The notes under the pieces: generated by a model
The model's input: only the letters and a program-made list of their open reading frames with translations
What the model was told of the DNA's origin: nothing
Databases searched by the model: none
In this document: positions 9,880-24,200 of the stretch, piece after piece
Layout of the letters: each line of letters begins with the position of its first letter
Numbering within the stretch: the stretch's first letter is position 1
Translations under genes and position numbers: made by a program
NCBI GenBank assembly: GCA_009617715.1
Contig: VTFK01000123.1
Coordinates: 186,001 to 250,000 of the forward strand
Direction of reading: 5' to 3'
Source: Plectrocnemia conspersa
Taxonomy: Eukaryota > Arthropoda > Insecta > Trichoptera > Polycentropodidae
Length of the DNA stretch: 64,000 nucleotides

Positions 9880-12020
9880 TCTCAGTATACGCAGCCTATT
9901 CACCCGCGTAGGACCTGGCGCTCAAAGTAAAACATAATAAAAACAGACGTGAATATTATTTTTATCACAAAATGTGAAATTACAATTCATATAGCGATAT
10001 TTGATTCTCATAAAAAAACAGGATGAAATCAAAATTATGCGAATTCTGAATTTGTATACTTAAACAGAGCGGGCCTCGCACTCCACTAATACTCCATGGT
10101 CAAATTTGCGGGGCTCTTTGTATAAAATAAACAAGGACCAGAACCACTTGAATGTGTCATTTTTATAAATCAAGAAAATACACAGAAAAAAAACTATGGC
10201 TCACATTAAGATGCATATGTTCGATTCAGTGTTTTTCTGACAATTTATATATCGGAAATAATAGGCGTTTCAAATTTTAACATAAGTTCATTTTTAACAG
10301 TGATTCATAATTACAAAATGTATTACTTTGATATAGAAAATTAAAAATATTTTTTTTGCAGTTTGTGTAATCTTGTTACCTGAATGATATATATGCAATT
10401 AATTTACTTGTGATTTTTAAGAATCTATGTCGAACTGCTTATATTGGAAATATTTGAAATTTTATTAGGAATTACGATAATATATTAGTGTATTTTATAT
10501 ATTATTGAATACATTTTGAATTCGTTATACTATATTTTTGGAGAGGGGGGGGGGGCTCATGCTTTATTCTTTCAAATTGAAAGTTCATAAGGCGGTTTTC
10601 ATAAATTATGTCACAGATTTTTCGTGAAATTTTAACCCCCCTCCCCTTATCTCCTATGTCACACCATGTCAGAACCCCTCCCCTCCCTTCTTACGTCTTT
10701 TGGTATTCTGGTGACTGATTAGCTGGACCTTAACGAGGCGTTTCATTCGATACTTGACGTGGCTTCGCTTAGTGTAATTTTAATTCCAAGTCGGAAGCGA
10801 AGTTGTGGATATGTTTCAAGTTTTTTACGGCTGTATTAGAGTTTATATACCCTTTGAGAATTAGGGAAAGTCCAACGCCCTTTCAGTCTTGGATCGTATG
10901 TCCAATACGATGATTTGGGCTGAATACCGAGTATTTGTTACTGTCTAATAAATATTTAGTTAAGATATCTGTATACATAAAATTCGCAATAATGTAATTT
11001 GTATGGAATGCGAGTTGATGGTTCATGTAACTAGGCAGAAATAAGTGGTGCATTCTTTTGTATTTGTCTTGCAGTTAGTCCAGGTACTTTTTCAAGTGCT
11101 ATTAATATCCACTCAGCATGCGCGCTAACATAAATTTCGTTAATTGTTATAGGTGATATTTTGCGATTATGTAATAGAATCCAGTAACATTGATTATAAG
11201 TTTCTTTTTACAATTGAAATTGCCATTTCGTAGATGTGATATTTTTTGACGTACTTTTTATTTGTTCATTTGTGGTAAATCGTTAGTCTTAGCCCTATTT
11301 ATAATCCATTGTTAGACAATTAAAAGCAAAGCTTGTAAATTGAATTTAATAAAAATGCCATCTATCGGATTGTTTAAATTCTCTTTTATTAATAAACTGT
11401 TCCCACTCTTTTTTCCCATTCGCTAAATTCATTAAAAAAATGTCAGATAATCAATAGACACATCTTAATATAATTAAGCTTGACATAAACATATAATTAA
11501 TAAATAAACAACCTTACTATATTTTAATCATAGTTACAAATAATTCCAGTATACGATAAATTCATCACTTTGATCTATACATAAATATCTATTTTATTAA
11601 TATAAATTATAAACACACATTTTTCTATTTATTCTCGATAGAGGCGTGGTAAATTTAAAGTCTAATGTTTAACTGATAAAAATAAAATTGTACCATATTT
11701 ATTTAAAAAATATATTTCAAAACAAATCTAATTAAAATATAGTTTACTACAAAAAAATATTTCTTATCTTACATAGTGATAAAACAAATTGATTGTTATT
11801 TATGAGAAACACAAAGGGTTTTTTAAATATTATACATATTTTATGCAATATTCGTATCTTTGTATACCTAATTTTATAATAAAATATAAAAAAAATATGA
11901 AGAATTTTAGAAATTATACTTCTATTAACATTTTTCTTTTAAATAGGTGGCTATCGTTAAAAAAATATTTCGAACTAAAAATTTATATCACTATACAAAT
12001 AAATAACAACTGTATTTAAA
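9880..12020. other. intergenic DNA between the LINE fragment and the Rsf-1 3' end
   Basis: No gene is recognised. A run of 11 G at about 10543-10554 and C-rich tracts at about 10637-10690 flank a segment with TATGTCACA repeats on opposite strands (10606 region and 10659 region), suggesting a decayed foldback or MITE. From about 11390 the DNA is very AT-rich and includes the 3' flank of Rsf-1. Confidence 0.4.
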
Positions 12021-12023
12021 TAA

Positions 12024-12029
12024 TTTATT
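12024..12029 (-). terminator. polyadenylation signal candidate for Rsf-1
   Basis: AATAAA on the minus strand about 195 nt beyond the Rsf-1 stop codon, in AT-rich DNA. Other AT-rich variants occur further on, so this is a candidate only. Confidence 0.35.
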
Positions 12030-12223
12030 CACATTGCTTTGGCACCACTGCCAAATAATTTATATATATCATCAACTTATAAATTGTTGAAGTCATAATA
12101 ATAGTTGCTAAGATTTATGAATATACATTATAAATTAAATATGTTTTCTATTATTATTACCGTTTATATAAATATCTATAAAAATGTTATTTAAGTCGTA
12201 ATTTTAATCTGATTATGATCGAG

Positions 12224-15200
12224 TTATGTGTCAATATCGTCCTCTCGTTGACTCGAAAAGTAACTGACGAGGCCTCCGAATTCGCTAGGTTCATCTTCTC
12301 CAGTTGTATTATTCGGCGGAGGGGGCACACCAGCTGTAGACGGTGGATTAGGAGCTTCGTCCGATCTTTCAGCTTGTGCGGCTGGCGGTCGAGGCGGAAG
12401 CTGAATAGGAGTCATATGAGAAGGAGGAAGATGAGGCGATGGGTATATAGGTCTGTGTATTTGAGACATGTGCGGTTGAGGATGATTCGAATGAATAGGA
12501 TGAAGCGATTGGTGCAGATAAGACGTTTCGGACGTGGGTGGGTGATGAGGTGGAGCGTAAGGACCGTATTGAGGCGCGTACGGTCCTTGGGGATATCGAG
12601 CGGCAGTAGTTAGAGCGATTCTTCCGCGACTTTTATTCTCTGTATGTTTCAATCGAGGATGAGCCGGTCGAGCTGGAGGCGGAGAAGCCGCCGAATGTTC
12701 ACTCTCCGTTGGTTTTTCGCTAGCCACTTCTAATTCCTCAGTTGGCGAAGACGATTGCTTATCCGTATTCGGTTCTTCCTTTATTTCAGATTTGATGAAC
12801 GGTACAGGTTCTGGTGTATCTCTCGCTTTGCTTTTGACTTCTTCCGTTGTTTCCGGCGTATTATGAGGCGTCGGACTTCTCGAAGATGGAGCGTTTAGAT
12901 GCGGCGGAAAACGTCCATGCGGAGGTGGATACGGTCCTAGTTGAGGTGGGGTAGATCCGGGAGGATAATAAGCTTGCGGAGGATATGGAGAGTATCTTTG
13001 AGGACTCGACCGATCGGGAGAAGCCATAGATATAGGCCCACCGCCGGAAGGCGAAGGATCGAGCGGATGCGGATGATGAGGTCGAAACGATCCACCCATT
13101 AAATGATTAGGCGGCAGTCTAGGAGCACCATACATTGGTATACTATTATTAAATACAGAAGACCCCCTGGAAAAATAAAAAAATATTAATCCAAAAACAA
13201 AATTATATAATAAGACTCGCATACCTATAAGGAGGTGGCATAATATGTGGCATTCTTGTAATAACACTAGGAGGATCCACATTTGGGCGGAAAGGTTGAG
13301 GAGCACCAGCAACGGCTAAAGTACCTGAAAATAAATATTAAAGGAATAAATATCCAACGGCTTTTTTGATTTAGGAATTAAATATTACTGATGTATACCT
13401 TCAATTATAGGGGAACTAGATGGACTCGGTGAGCTTCCATCAGTACTCAAATTCGTAGCAACTTGTCGAGCAAGAGTTTTTTTACCGGGACCTCTTCCCC
13501 TTCTCTTCGCTTCTTCTGCACTAAGACTCAAATGATGAGGTGACAGCTGTCTATGCTCGGCGCTCATATCAGATATTGGAATACCATTTCTAGACACCAT
13601 GTCATTATGATTATCGTTTGGTCTGATGTGCATATTGCCTCTCATCATAGGTATACCTCTTTCGTCCATGGGGTATCCCGGCATCGGAGGTCTTATAACT
13701 GAGCTCTGATTATCTAAATTCGGCGACATGCCTCTTAGACCTTCGTGTATAGACCTAGGTCCGCCCGGGAATGCTTTTATACTCTCTAAATTAATCAATT
13801 GTGGTGGTTTATCTAACGACAATAGCACAGATTTCCTATCTTCGGGATGAGGTGAATACCCTTGAGATTCATCAGTGTCGGCTCTCTCACTCTTAATTTG
13901 AGTATCAATGAGAGGTCTATGGTGGATGATCTGATCTCTGTTATCCATCGGCACTAATGGAGGTGGACCTTCCCGAGGTGGACCTTGCATGTACGGTCGA
14001 ATGTTCATGTGAGGTTGATTCATGTTTGGAGGCATAGGTCCTCTGATGTTCGGACCACCGGGACCCATATGCGGCGGATATGGTTGACGTATCGGAGGAA
14101 AAACTCCAGGGCCTCTCAATATAGGTATCGGATTGGTAAATATCTGCTGACCTGGCTGGTATTCTGAAATTAATTAAATTTAATTAAATTGGTATATCTG
14201 GTGTAAAAATCATAGATTTTCCTGTGATGTAAACTGAGTATACATGTCATCTTATTATGTGAATAGTGCAATATAAAAAGGTATTTATTCATTTATATGA
14301 TATTTTGCTTCGCACATGAGGTTTTCAATATTATTTTTTAGTAATAATTATTTAGTAGGTACAATTTTTTTTATTGCCATATATTATAATTTTAGAAAAA
14401 TAAAATAATGACCGGAATTTGACGTTTGAAGATGTTTCAACTTTGAAATATTTAATTTTAATCATAATTTTTTGCGATTTTCACCACATATTATATTAAT
14501 AAATTTTTTATATATCTGATTGGAAAAAGAATGTATTTTTGGAAGCAATAAAATCTTTACTGTCGTTCTTTACATCCGTTTTTGTAAAATATATTTTTTT
14601 ACACCTAAAATCTGTTGCAGGGATCTAAACAGATCTATTACAAATCTAAAAAAGTAATGAATCATAAAATATATATAGATATATGATATGACACTTTATA
14701 TCCAACATTCAAATTTAAATGCATTTAAAATAATACGTAAATTTTTTTTTATTTCAAAATTTAAACATTTTTTTTTATTTCAAAATTTAAGAAAATAACT
14801 CAAAAAACTGTTGCATTTGACTCCCCTGGCACTCACAAAATCAAGGATATTCTTCGCGCGCATGTCGCAATAAGAACATACAAGGTCATTTAATACATAA
14901 AAGTGGGAAAAAAGTTTGATTTGCTGATTTGGTTAAATTAATAAAATACAGTTGAAAGAACCTAACCTCAAATTTTGTATGGGTGCTTAGTCCCCCCTAT
15001 AACGAAGCCCAAATCTCTACGCTATAGGGGGTCGACTGTATTTACAAAAAAAACTTGGCCGATGACGCAATTTACGAAAAGAATATATTTTTCAAACCAA
15101 CGGTCATTCGCATCTGCTCTTTGTCGCTTGCAGCTTTATATTATACTATTTTTTTGCATAACGTAACTATTGAAATGTTTTTAGCTCGTTTTTTTTAAGT

Positions 15201-18200
15201 ACAATATGACAAAATAAAATCGTGTAAAAATATAGTATTCGTTCTTTTTAGTGGATCGTGTAAAAAACAGTTGGTGTACTGCATAATATAATTCTACTTA
15301 GGTTAATCCCCTACAATGAGCATTATTTTATTCTTTGCTTTTGCTTTCAAGCAATTTAGGCATTGCCATTTTCATAATTATAAACCATGAAGATATCGTT
15401 CCCAATAAATAAAATGTACAGACTTAAAAAAATCGATACTACTGGTATTTTATTTTGTAATACCGGTGGTATCGAAGATCAATTTTTGCCCCAATACCGA
15501 TATTACTGGTATTGCAATCCCTAATTGCATTACAGATGTTCTTAACAGCTATTGTCACATTATGACAGTTGAAACTCATAAAGCATAATATAGCTTAACT
15601 GAGATTATTATGTCGAAAAAAAAAAATACCGTTACTAAATAGCATCATTGATACAACTACTATTAACAAATAGTGAAATTATAGTTAATTTATAAAAAGT
15701 TATAAGAATAAACATCAAGCTTAATACAGAGTTAAGAATACAAACCTGGTCTTATAACTTTACGGTTGATGCCTCGTTGCTCCATAGAGGCCTGTTTAGC
15801 GAGCTTCTTCTCTTCACGCTCCTTAGCCCTCTGTTCTTTAACCATAAGCTTCTCTTCCTTCTTCTTCAACCTCTCTTCTTTGCGAATCTCTTTCTCTCTC
15901 ATCTTCTCCTCTTTCTCTTTGCGTTTCTTCTCTCGCTCCATCTATGAAAATATTAATTTATAATAACACACAAAAGCCAATGCAATAACAATACGACGAA
16001 ATCATACTTGGAATGGTGTCATTATAACACATTTAATCGGTATATTCAACGTTTCACCGTCGCCGCCAATCTCCATTCCATCACCTTGTATTGGATCACA
16101 TTCTAAAATATTTAAACGAAAATTAATTACAAATAAATTCAATTTATAAGTACCGACGTTAATACCTTTAACGGGAGTTTTATCGATAACTTTTTTCAAA
16201 TTTTTTCTAGGAGAACTGCCAGGTCTATGTATAAAAAAAAAAAAAAAAACGAACTCAATACAAACTCAATAAATACTTAAAAGTTATATAGAAAAATTCA
16301 ATGTTTACTTTCCGCCTCGTCTAGCTCGATTAGGCGTTTTAACAATCTTCACCGGAGTAGTTACCACGGCAGTAGCAATAGTAATAGGTAAATCATTAGT
16401 AGAAATAGTCTCTTCGTTAGTTTGTACATTATCATCTACAAAAGGAAAAGGTTTAAGCAGAGTTTTAAGACGCATTATAAAATAAATCTTACCTGTTTGT
16501 AAGGCACCGTCAGTTATAACAGGAGATTCATCATTTAATTTTACAGTAGGAACTAGAGAACCTTTCATTTCATCCGACTCTTTTTTCTGATATGCTTCTT
16601 TGTCTGCCTGCATATTTTGGATGTCTTCATCGAAAAACCGCGACTTTTGCTTCTTGTTACCGGACGAGTCGGAGTCAGAACCAGAGTCAGATTCGCCCTT
16701 ATATTCGTCAGAGCTGTCCATATGCTTCCCGCTTGGCTTGTGAGCTTCCTGAGTTGTCATATATAATATTAATAACAATTATGTATATATTGCTATATGT
16801 AAAAAAAATAGCTTACTTCTTCAGATTCAGTATTAGGCATTTCCATATAATTGTACTTCTTTTGCCTGGTCCTGTGAGCTGGTGACCAATCGTGCGACGA
16901 TCTCGAACTATCTGACAAGCCTCCGTATTTAACCTATTAAATACAATTATTTAGAAATTATCTTCGAGTTTATTTAACATAAGTTCATTTTAATACTGCT
17001 CGGCAGTATAAAGTTAGCGTAACGTTAAAATAAATTTAATCTCATTGGACGTAGAACGTGGCAAATAAATGTAAAATAAATAAAAAATCAAATGTAATAT
17101 TTTTGGAATAAAATAGATTTATTGAAATTTATAATTACAGTAAATTCATAAAAAAGTGTGCACGTAAGGTTTGAATCGACCTAAATGACATATTCTTTAT
17201 TAGTAGCTTCCGATAATTTCACTTTTTTTTGTTAAAGTAAATTATCAGTTAGGTTAGCGGTTAGTGATATTTTTTCTATAATAAATTAAATATTAGTAGT
17301 TTCAAATAATTTAATGGTTTAGGATCAAATTAAGCTGACACACTAATAAATAATTTATACCTTAGCTCTTTGTTTAATAGGCTTAGTATCGTCGCCGTCG
17401 TCTTCGCCACCTTCTTTTTTCTCTTTCTTTCTCCTTCTCGACGAACCCGGCATTCTTTTACGTGACCTCCGCGAAGATTTTTTTCTAAAAATAAAATTAT
17501 TTAATTATTTACTTTCAATTGAGCTCTCGATGACTTGAAAATACTTACTTTTTCTTGGTTTCCCATTCTTTAATGCTACTCGCATCGGACTCTGCTGTAT
17601 CATCATCACTGTCTATTATACGCCTTCTTTTTTTCTTACGTTCAGGCGTTCTTCTTCGTGCTAAAAATCATAAAATATTTAAAAATCCTATACATTAAAA
17701 TCAATTCATAAAAAAAACTTACAATGTTTTGAATTGGTTGGTCTTGAAGAGCGGCGGATGGGTAACGAGTCTGAAGAGCGTGATGAACTCGAATTCGCAG
17801 ATTCATTGGATGAAATAGCTTCTGAACTAGAGCTGGAGCATCTGATAACAATACATCATATAATTATACATATATAAAAAATAATTTTATATTGATAACA
17901 TACGCCGTTTCTTTAAAATCTTCGTCCGAGTTATCGTCGCAATCGTCTGAGACGACTTCCAGACTGTTGAGTTTTCTCGGACGACGTCGAGCTTTAGGCT
18001 GTCGAGGACGAGGCATATTTTCATCACCAGTTTCCTTCGATAAAATCATAAAATATCATAATCATCGATTATGAAACAAGACTAATTTATTTATATATCT
18101 ATGCATACTTTAATAGCTTCGGCCATTGCTTTCTTCTCTTCTAAATCTGCTTCAATTATAGTCGAAATGTCTTTTCCCCTTCCCATATTACCGGCGCCGC

Positions 18201-21200
18201 TGTTATCCACTTCTTTATATTCCTCCTTAATCGCCGAACTTATCAACTGATCGTATTCTTTGAAACGATAACTGACTGGCAGTTGTCGCCTCTCGCGCAA
18301 CCTATATATTTTCTCATTGTTTGAAGACTCCGAAGAATTGCTTTCACTGCTATTTGCTTCTGAATTATTATCGTCAGAATTGTCAGAGTTGTACTCGCTC
18401 GCATCAGCCGATTCATCGCTCTTCATCTTCTTCTCCAAATCTGCGTCTTTGACTCGCTCGACCAACTTATCGTAATCGTCCAACGCTCCCTCCAATGCAG
18501 TGATCAACGATTTCTAATAAACATTTATTTATTTATTTTAAATACTGAGACCTCAAGCTTTGTAGATCTAATTGAATATACTTACATGATTGCAAGGGGG
18601 GCAGAACCATTGTCCTTCAGGAACGAGAAACAAAACGGGCTTAAGACATGAAGCGTGCCATCCAGCATCGCAAGAATCACACAGCAGTATCCATTCTGGA
18701 TGGTCATTCTTTCCGCACTGAGTACAACCGGATTCAGCATCTTGTGGAACTTCGCCATCATCTAATAAACAAACATGAATAATAGTTTCAAACAATACCT
18801 AAAATTAAAAAAAACAATACGATTACAATTAATTCAAGACACCCATATTGTTCACTCGGATTAGATAAAAGTATATGGTTTTTTTTCAAAACATGCCATT
18901 ATCTTTAATATACAAATTGAAAATCTTTGGAAAATCTAGAACTGACTTTCAACAGGGTTCAACAAAAGTTGGCCAGTTAGTGGTCCTTTTTTTAATATTT
19001 TAATTTTATTAAGATTCATAGTATTTCATTAAATTACATGAATTTTGTTGGCCCCTCCAAATAATGGACTGTAATGATCTCGATACGGGGTTTGGTGATT
19101 TTAACACTAGACACGTGCATTGGAATTGTTCCGGTGTGAATCGATCCGTATTTTTCTGGCCAAATTCAAAAAGGGGGGAGGGGTGCCTCCTGTTTAAAAT
19201 CTACGTCAAAAGCAATAAAATCGTGCCGTCGCAATAGAAACACTCGGTTATCTAGTGTTCACATTAAGACCTTTTTATAACAATATTACGACTTACAATA
19301 AGTGAGAATAAAATGAAACACATCTAAACTGCTATCGCCATCGGAACACGATTTTATTGCTTTTAACTTGAATTTTTTACTTCTGAGAAGTGATAATTGT
19401 TTTTGCACCCTCCTATCGACCAAAATTCGGTTTGAATATACTTTGATAAACACACTTAAATATCTATAGAGCAATATGCGAGATGTAACGCCTGTCTGTA
19501 CTTCTTACGCTAAATTTCCTCTGAGAGATGAGTTAACTTAATTTGTATTTTAAACTTAACTCGATAAAAGCTCTAAAACTATAATTAGTTTCAGAAGTTT
19601 TATTAGGTTAGATTTTGGTTTGAACAGCAAAATGATATTTCGCAACTGTCAAATTGAATTTCAGACATTTAAGAGCAACATATAATTTCACTAGCGCCTA
19701 TTAGTTCAATTATATTTTCGCAAGTAAAAATATATATCTACTGGTGAAAATGTATCTGTACTTCACTAGTGAAAATATAACTTCATCGAAAAATACATAT
19801 ATACATCGCATATAAATGCATATATTATTACATATGGAAAATTTGAAATCATAGTTTTACTAGCACCTGCCAGATAAATTATATTTTTACTGGTAAAAAT
19901 ATATATTTACCGGAAATTATGTGTTCCGATATTTCACTGAAATGACATATTTTAACAAATATTTTCGTGATAGATTCGAGACATATTGACGCGTTAATTG
20001 CATCTGAGGTTAAGAAACGATTTCCAACTATATATGAGAATAAACTCGTACTAATTTTTTTTTATAGATTTTTTTCCATACCTAGTCCTGTTTCACGGTT
20101 CGTCTAACGCGGATCGAACTATCTAACTATAGCCAGAAATTAACGATATGGACAAATGTATAGATGACGCATTAATGAAGATTTTATCTCCATACCTTTC
20201 TTCAAAGTACGAGCCCTCCTAATAGGCACCACATCACTAGATTCAATATCAGATTCAGGTGAGAATTCATGATCAGATTTAGGCGCCAGTATATCTTCCT
20301 CTTCTTGTTCATCAAAATCATCTTCGGGTTCATTTCCAGGTTCAGAATCGCTATCATTTCCGCCGCTGGAAGAGTTCCAACCCAGTTGTTTCTTGTGCCA
20401 GTTATCGAGCTTCTTATGCTTCTTCTTTTCCTTGATCTTGACAACCTCTATAGCGCCTTCGGAACTATGCTCGGAAGCTTCGTCTTGCCAATCCTCATCT
20501 TTGCTCTTGTTATTCTTTAAATAAAATATATTGTTAACATTTGATATAAACAACACAAATTATGTAACGTTCAAATACCTTCTTTTTATGCTGCTCTTTC
20601 ATCTCCCTCAAAGCCATTTCTTCCATGAGTCGACGCTGAGCTTCTTCTTTGATTTTGAGCTGTGCTATTCTTCGAGATTGGCGAACTGGAGTGTCGTCGA
20701 CTGGTTGTTCTGATTCAACAGGTTTGCTCCCTAGTGATTAAAATTAATTAACACTTGAATAAAATGAAAAAAAAATATAATAAAAATTATAAACCTTTGA
20801 CTTTCTTCTTTCTTCCTTTCTTTTTCACAACCTTTTTTTCAGTTATTTCAGGAGGACTATCATCCTTAGGCTGTACAATATTCTTTAGCTTTCCTACAAT
20901 AAAAATAACATTAAATAAAATACATAATTAAATCGTATGATAAAAATAAAAACCTTTAATTGGCGTTTCAGATTCATCCTCATCGCTACTTTCTTCAGCC
21001 ATCTTCTGTTCTTCTACCTTTTTTCTAAAAAAAATAATATCAATTTTGAATTCCATCGGATATTTTAAAACCTGTATTTAATCTATATTTCACCTAACAG
21101 CCGTGTTCACCTTCTTCTGTCTCATCTTTATCTTTTTATTCTTCTGAGGTTCCACTATTTCTTCCTCCGACTCAGATTCGGTTTTATCTCGTGCTCTCTT

Positions 21201-24200
21201 TCTCGTAACCTTCTCCTTCTTTTCTTCTTCCTTTTCTATTTTATCAACCTTCTTTACATCTTCTTTCTCTACTTCATCAACTTTATTTTCAACGGCTTCT
21301 TCTTTTTTCACAATTTTTGGTTTGGCGTTATTTACATTATTATCAGCGCCTCTGGTCCGTTTGCCTCCTTTCATCACAAGCTTCTCCAGTTTCACTTCAC
21401 TTTCCTTCACAACCTCAGCGAGCTTGGCATTAATGAGCGCTCCGGATCTCCTCGTCCTCACCCCAGCTTTGGTCTCTAGATCTATCATCTCCATTTTCTT
21501 CAACTGTACAGTAAGCTTCATTGTTTCATGTTTCACATGTTTAACAACTACAATATCATCGGTCTTTTTCGATTCTTCTTGCAAACCAGTCTTAATCTTT
21601 TTCATAGAAATTCCAGAATCGTCAGATTGAGAGTTGCATTCTTCACGTTTTATTCTATCCTCTACCTTTAAATTGCTATTTTCTCCGCTCGATTTATGAG
21701 CTTCAACTGGTTCTTCTTTAATTTTATCAGGCTCTTCTGTCTTAGCTTTTTTAACTTTGATATTCAATTCTAGATTCGCATTAACAGACTCTTCCTTTGC
21801 TTTATGCTTTCCCCCTTTTGCCTTTTCTTCATTATTAGTTTCCACTTGTGCCTTACACTTTCGGGATTTGATGGTCCTTTCTTTACTATTATTTAAATTC
21901 GTAGATTCTCCAACAGCGGTCTCTTCCTTTGCTTTAAGCTTACCACCTTTTACCTTTTCTTCATTATTAGTTTCCACTTGCGCCTTACACTTTCGGGATT
22001 TGATAATCCTTTCTTTACTATTCGCTTCGCTTTCCATAACATTTTCTTTACTACTATCTATATTTGCAGATTTATCAATTATGGATTCTTTTGATGTAAG
22101 TGTTTTACTCTCTTTTTCCGTATTTATAGTTTCTTCAGCAATGGGTTCATCTTCTATCTTATCTTTTTCACCCTCACACTTTTTTTCTTGATTTTCTGTG
22201 TTTGTGAATTCTTCATCTACTTTATCGGTTTCATTTTCAACTACTACATTGCAAATATCGTTTTTGTTTGAGGACTCCGAACTATTGCAAATATCGTCTT
22301 TGTTTGAGGACTCCGAACTAACGACTTTTTCTTCTTCATTATCCTTGTGCACTTCCTTTCCTACACTATCAATAATTGTAGTTTCTTCAACAACTGCATT
22401 TACTACATTATTTTTTTCATCATCAGTAGAATTTTCAATATTATTAACTTCTACTTTTGTGCTTTTAATAGATTTTTCTTGATCCTCACCTTCCTCAATA
22501 ATAGATTCTTCCTTTTCATCTTGCTTATTGCTTTCGATATTTGCAGAATCTTCAACGATAGAGACTTCTGTTTCATTATGCTTTTCGCTATCGATAATTT
22601 TAGCATTTTTAGAATCTTCAACGATTGGTTCATCATTCGTATTACTCTTTTCACTATCGGCACATATTTCTTGACTCTTATCTTCTACCGTATTTTCTTC
22701 AACAATAGACTCTTTCTTTGTATCTAGTTTTTGACATTCAATAATTGGCGATTCTTCACTGATAGATTTTTCTTTTGCAATGTTCTCGATACTTTCAACT
22801 GATTCTTTTTGGATATTTTCATCAACATTTACAGATTCTTCCAATCCCTCTAGCTCTTCAGATTCTATGGGCTTTTCTTGACATTTATTCAATTCAATAT
22901 CAGATTTTTCATGATCTTCGTGTTTAGTAGGTGACAATTCTTCGATATTTAAGTTTTCTTTCGTTTCTTCGATATTCGAATCAATTATTTCGTTAATTTT
23001 ATGCTCTCCTTCAACATTATTTGATTGGTTAGATGACTGATCATTATCAATTATCGATTCTATACAATCTGTAGAACCTTGTGATTTATCTGGTTCAACC
23101 GTTTCATCATCTTCTACATGTTTAACGTATACATTAGTTGCCTCACTTAAATTATCACTTTTCAAGTCTTCCGTCTCTGAAACTTTGTCGTTTAACTTAG
23201 TCGGTTCATTAGCAGCATCGTGTTCGGAACTAGTTATTGCATTATTATCACATTTCACTAAATCACTATCGGTAATACTTTGCGAATGAACAACGGGTTC
23301 ATCATTTGTTGACTTGCCACATTCAGACGTCGTTTCGTTAACACCGTTATCGTTTGAAGTGATAGTGTCAGCACACTCGTTATTGACTATCCTAGTTTTA
23401 TCTTCTAATACTGTTTCTGTATTTGCACAATTATCACTAGTTTGCTCGTTGCTGGACGAGGTGCAGAATGAATCGACGCTCCATAATTTAATCTTGCTCG
23501 GACTATTTGAATCAACATTCGCCGCTTGCGGCTTGGGTATGTTTTGAAGAAACCTTTTCGTAAAAGGCAGCGATGCCGACGGACCGCCTTTCGTTTCCAG
23601 ATCGTTCTCGGTATCTCCAACGCTCTTACTATTTGATTTAATATCAATTTCAGTCGGTATGTCGTCGACATGATCGCCGTTTTTACTGTTTAATACATTC
23701 TCGACTACGTTACCGTCGGATGTTGAACTTTCTACTTCACCATTATCAATCGGTTCGCTAGTCTGCGCTTCGGGCGCATTTGAGGAAGCCGCATCTACAC
23801 CAGGATTACCCGTCATGCAATCGTGGCCGTTACCATAGCCAAATATATACATAACATCTTCTTCAATCTCTTCACTAAAAAAATAATTAGGCATTGACTC
23901 GCAATCGGCGCCGTTGCCGTCTCCTTTGATTATCATAACTTTTTCTTCGATTTCTTCACCAACAATACCATTATGATTGTCGGTATCGATGGTTTCATTA
24001 TCTATTTTACAATCTACATCTAATTTCGAACTTTCGCTGTTCTCACTATTATTTTTTATATCTTCAGTCACTGTGGACTCCTCGTCTTTAGCTTGAGATT
24101 CTTTACCGTTCGATGCTTCGCTAACTACCAGATCTTCACTTTTATCTATAGTACCCGTACTAGTTTTTGGCGAATCGGAATCATTTTTTGGTATATCGTC

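Noticed and set aside
10540..10690. G-run and C-tracts as a telomere-like or regulatory element
   Set aside because: A single G11 run and irregular C tracts with TATGTCACA pieces fit a decayed repeat better; no telomere unit is present.
12215..12613. 132-codon plus-strand frame, Arg-rich
   Set aside because: Antisense shadow of the proline-rich last Rsf-1 exon.
21322..22727. Long plus-strand open frames opposite Rsf-1 exon 5 (Phe/Ser/Leu-rich)
   Set aside because: They are complements of the Glu/Lys/Ser-rich coding sequence; composition explains them.
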